DNA from: Synechococcales cyanobacterium GL140_1_metabinner_5_sub
GTDB taxonomy: Bacteria; Cyanobacteriota; Cyanobacteriia; Cyanobacteriales; Chamaesiphonaceae
Reading direction: 5' to 3'
NCBI GenBank assembly: GCA_025359065.1
Contig: JANYHM010000045.1
Span: forward strand, 30,517 to 94,516
Length of the DNA: 64,000 bases
Part shown: in pieces, positions 63,947-64,000 of the stretch
Position numbering within the stretch: position 1 is the first letter of the stretch
Layout of the letters: each line of letters opens with the position of its first letter
Made by a program: the position numbers and the translations under genes
Notes under the pieces: generated by a model
Seen by the model: only the letters and a program-made list of their open reading frames with translations
Databases searched by the model: none
What the model was told of the DNA's origin: nothing

Positions 63947-64000
63947 ATGGATAGCCTTCAAGATATTTTAACCGACGCACTGGCATCAGTGGGTCATTTC
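63947..64000 (+). CDS. Start of a gene cut by the window end
   Basis: ATG followed by 17 open codons (DSLQDILTDALASVGHF). Too short to recognise. It lies 32 bases after the BrnT remnant with A/G-rich sequence upstream (AAAAAAAGAGACTG), consistent with a translation start. Confidence 0.4.
   Translation, partial: MDSLQDILTDALASVGHF

Overview
The window is chromosomal DNA from a cyanobacterium. It carries psaC, the photosynthetic NDH-1 genes ndhH and ndhI-ndhG-ndhE, a HetZ-related gene, UPF0182, DUF1830 and cyanobacterial Uma2 and Rpn nuclease families, and the GGCGATCG/GCGATCGC (HIP1-like) palindrome recurs throughout. A filamentous freshwater lineage is plausible, but I cannot name a genus from sequence alone.

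Layout. 1-5 kb: the 3' nine-tenths of carB, a Uma2 nuclease, a histone-deacetylase-like hydrolase, a small conserved gene and a beheaded DUF2887 gene. 6-11.5 kb: a 1514-residue nuclease-STAND ATPase resembling Avs antiviral proteins, then a second Uma2. 11.7-33.8 kb: mostly housekeeping (MATE exporter, gltX, miaA, gyrB, an orphan cysW, UPF0182-moaE, murD, an SDR, aroC, gshB, aroG). A long minus-strand run follows, ubiX, LapA-like, aroK, argB, a 37-residue ORF, ndhH and a membrane protein. 34-43.6 kb: tRNA-Lys, a P-type cation ATPase, psaC, ndhI-G-E, a third Uma2, a DEDDh exonuclease and sbcC. 43.7-46 kb is decaying: an acetyltransferase, an acyltransferase-3 gene with two frameshifts, and a TnpB-type element reduced to its 3' RNA/right-end region. 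46-53.2 kb: a HetZ-related gene, a lipid acyltransferase, tRNA-Val and the ribosomal operon rpmJ-rpsM-rpsK-rpoA-rplQ-truA-rplM-rpsI-rpmE.

53.2-64 kb is an accessory island directly after rpmE. It holds a second giant nuclease-STAND ATPase (1736 residues), two Rpn-type proteins, three copies of a small gene family (one intact, two truncated) with a broken retropepsin-like partner, a DUF7336 gene and a BrnT toxin remnant. Several sequences recur here: the rpmE terminator hairpin reappears at 62.7 kb with a compensatory base-pair change, a 46-bp repeat lies on both sides of the giant gene, and a 262-bp segment is duplicated.

Three observations stand out. First, a 42-codon ORF ahead of the DAHP synthase gene has seven aromatic residues in its last 15 codons, which looks like an attenuator leader peptide for aromatic amino-acid synthesis. 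Second, two different giant proteins share a nuclease (D...QxK), STAND ATPase and helical-repeat architecture, and they sit in two separate accessory patches. Third, the post-rpmE island has repeat-bounded structure and a repeatedly copied toxin-antitoxin-like module. All function calls rest on motif recognition by eye; no database search was run.
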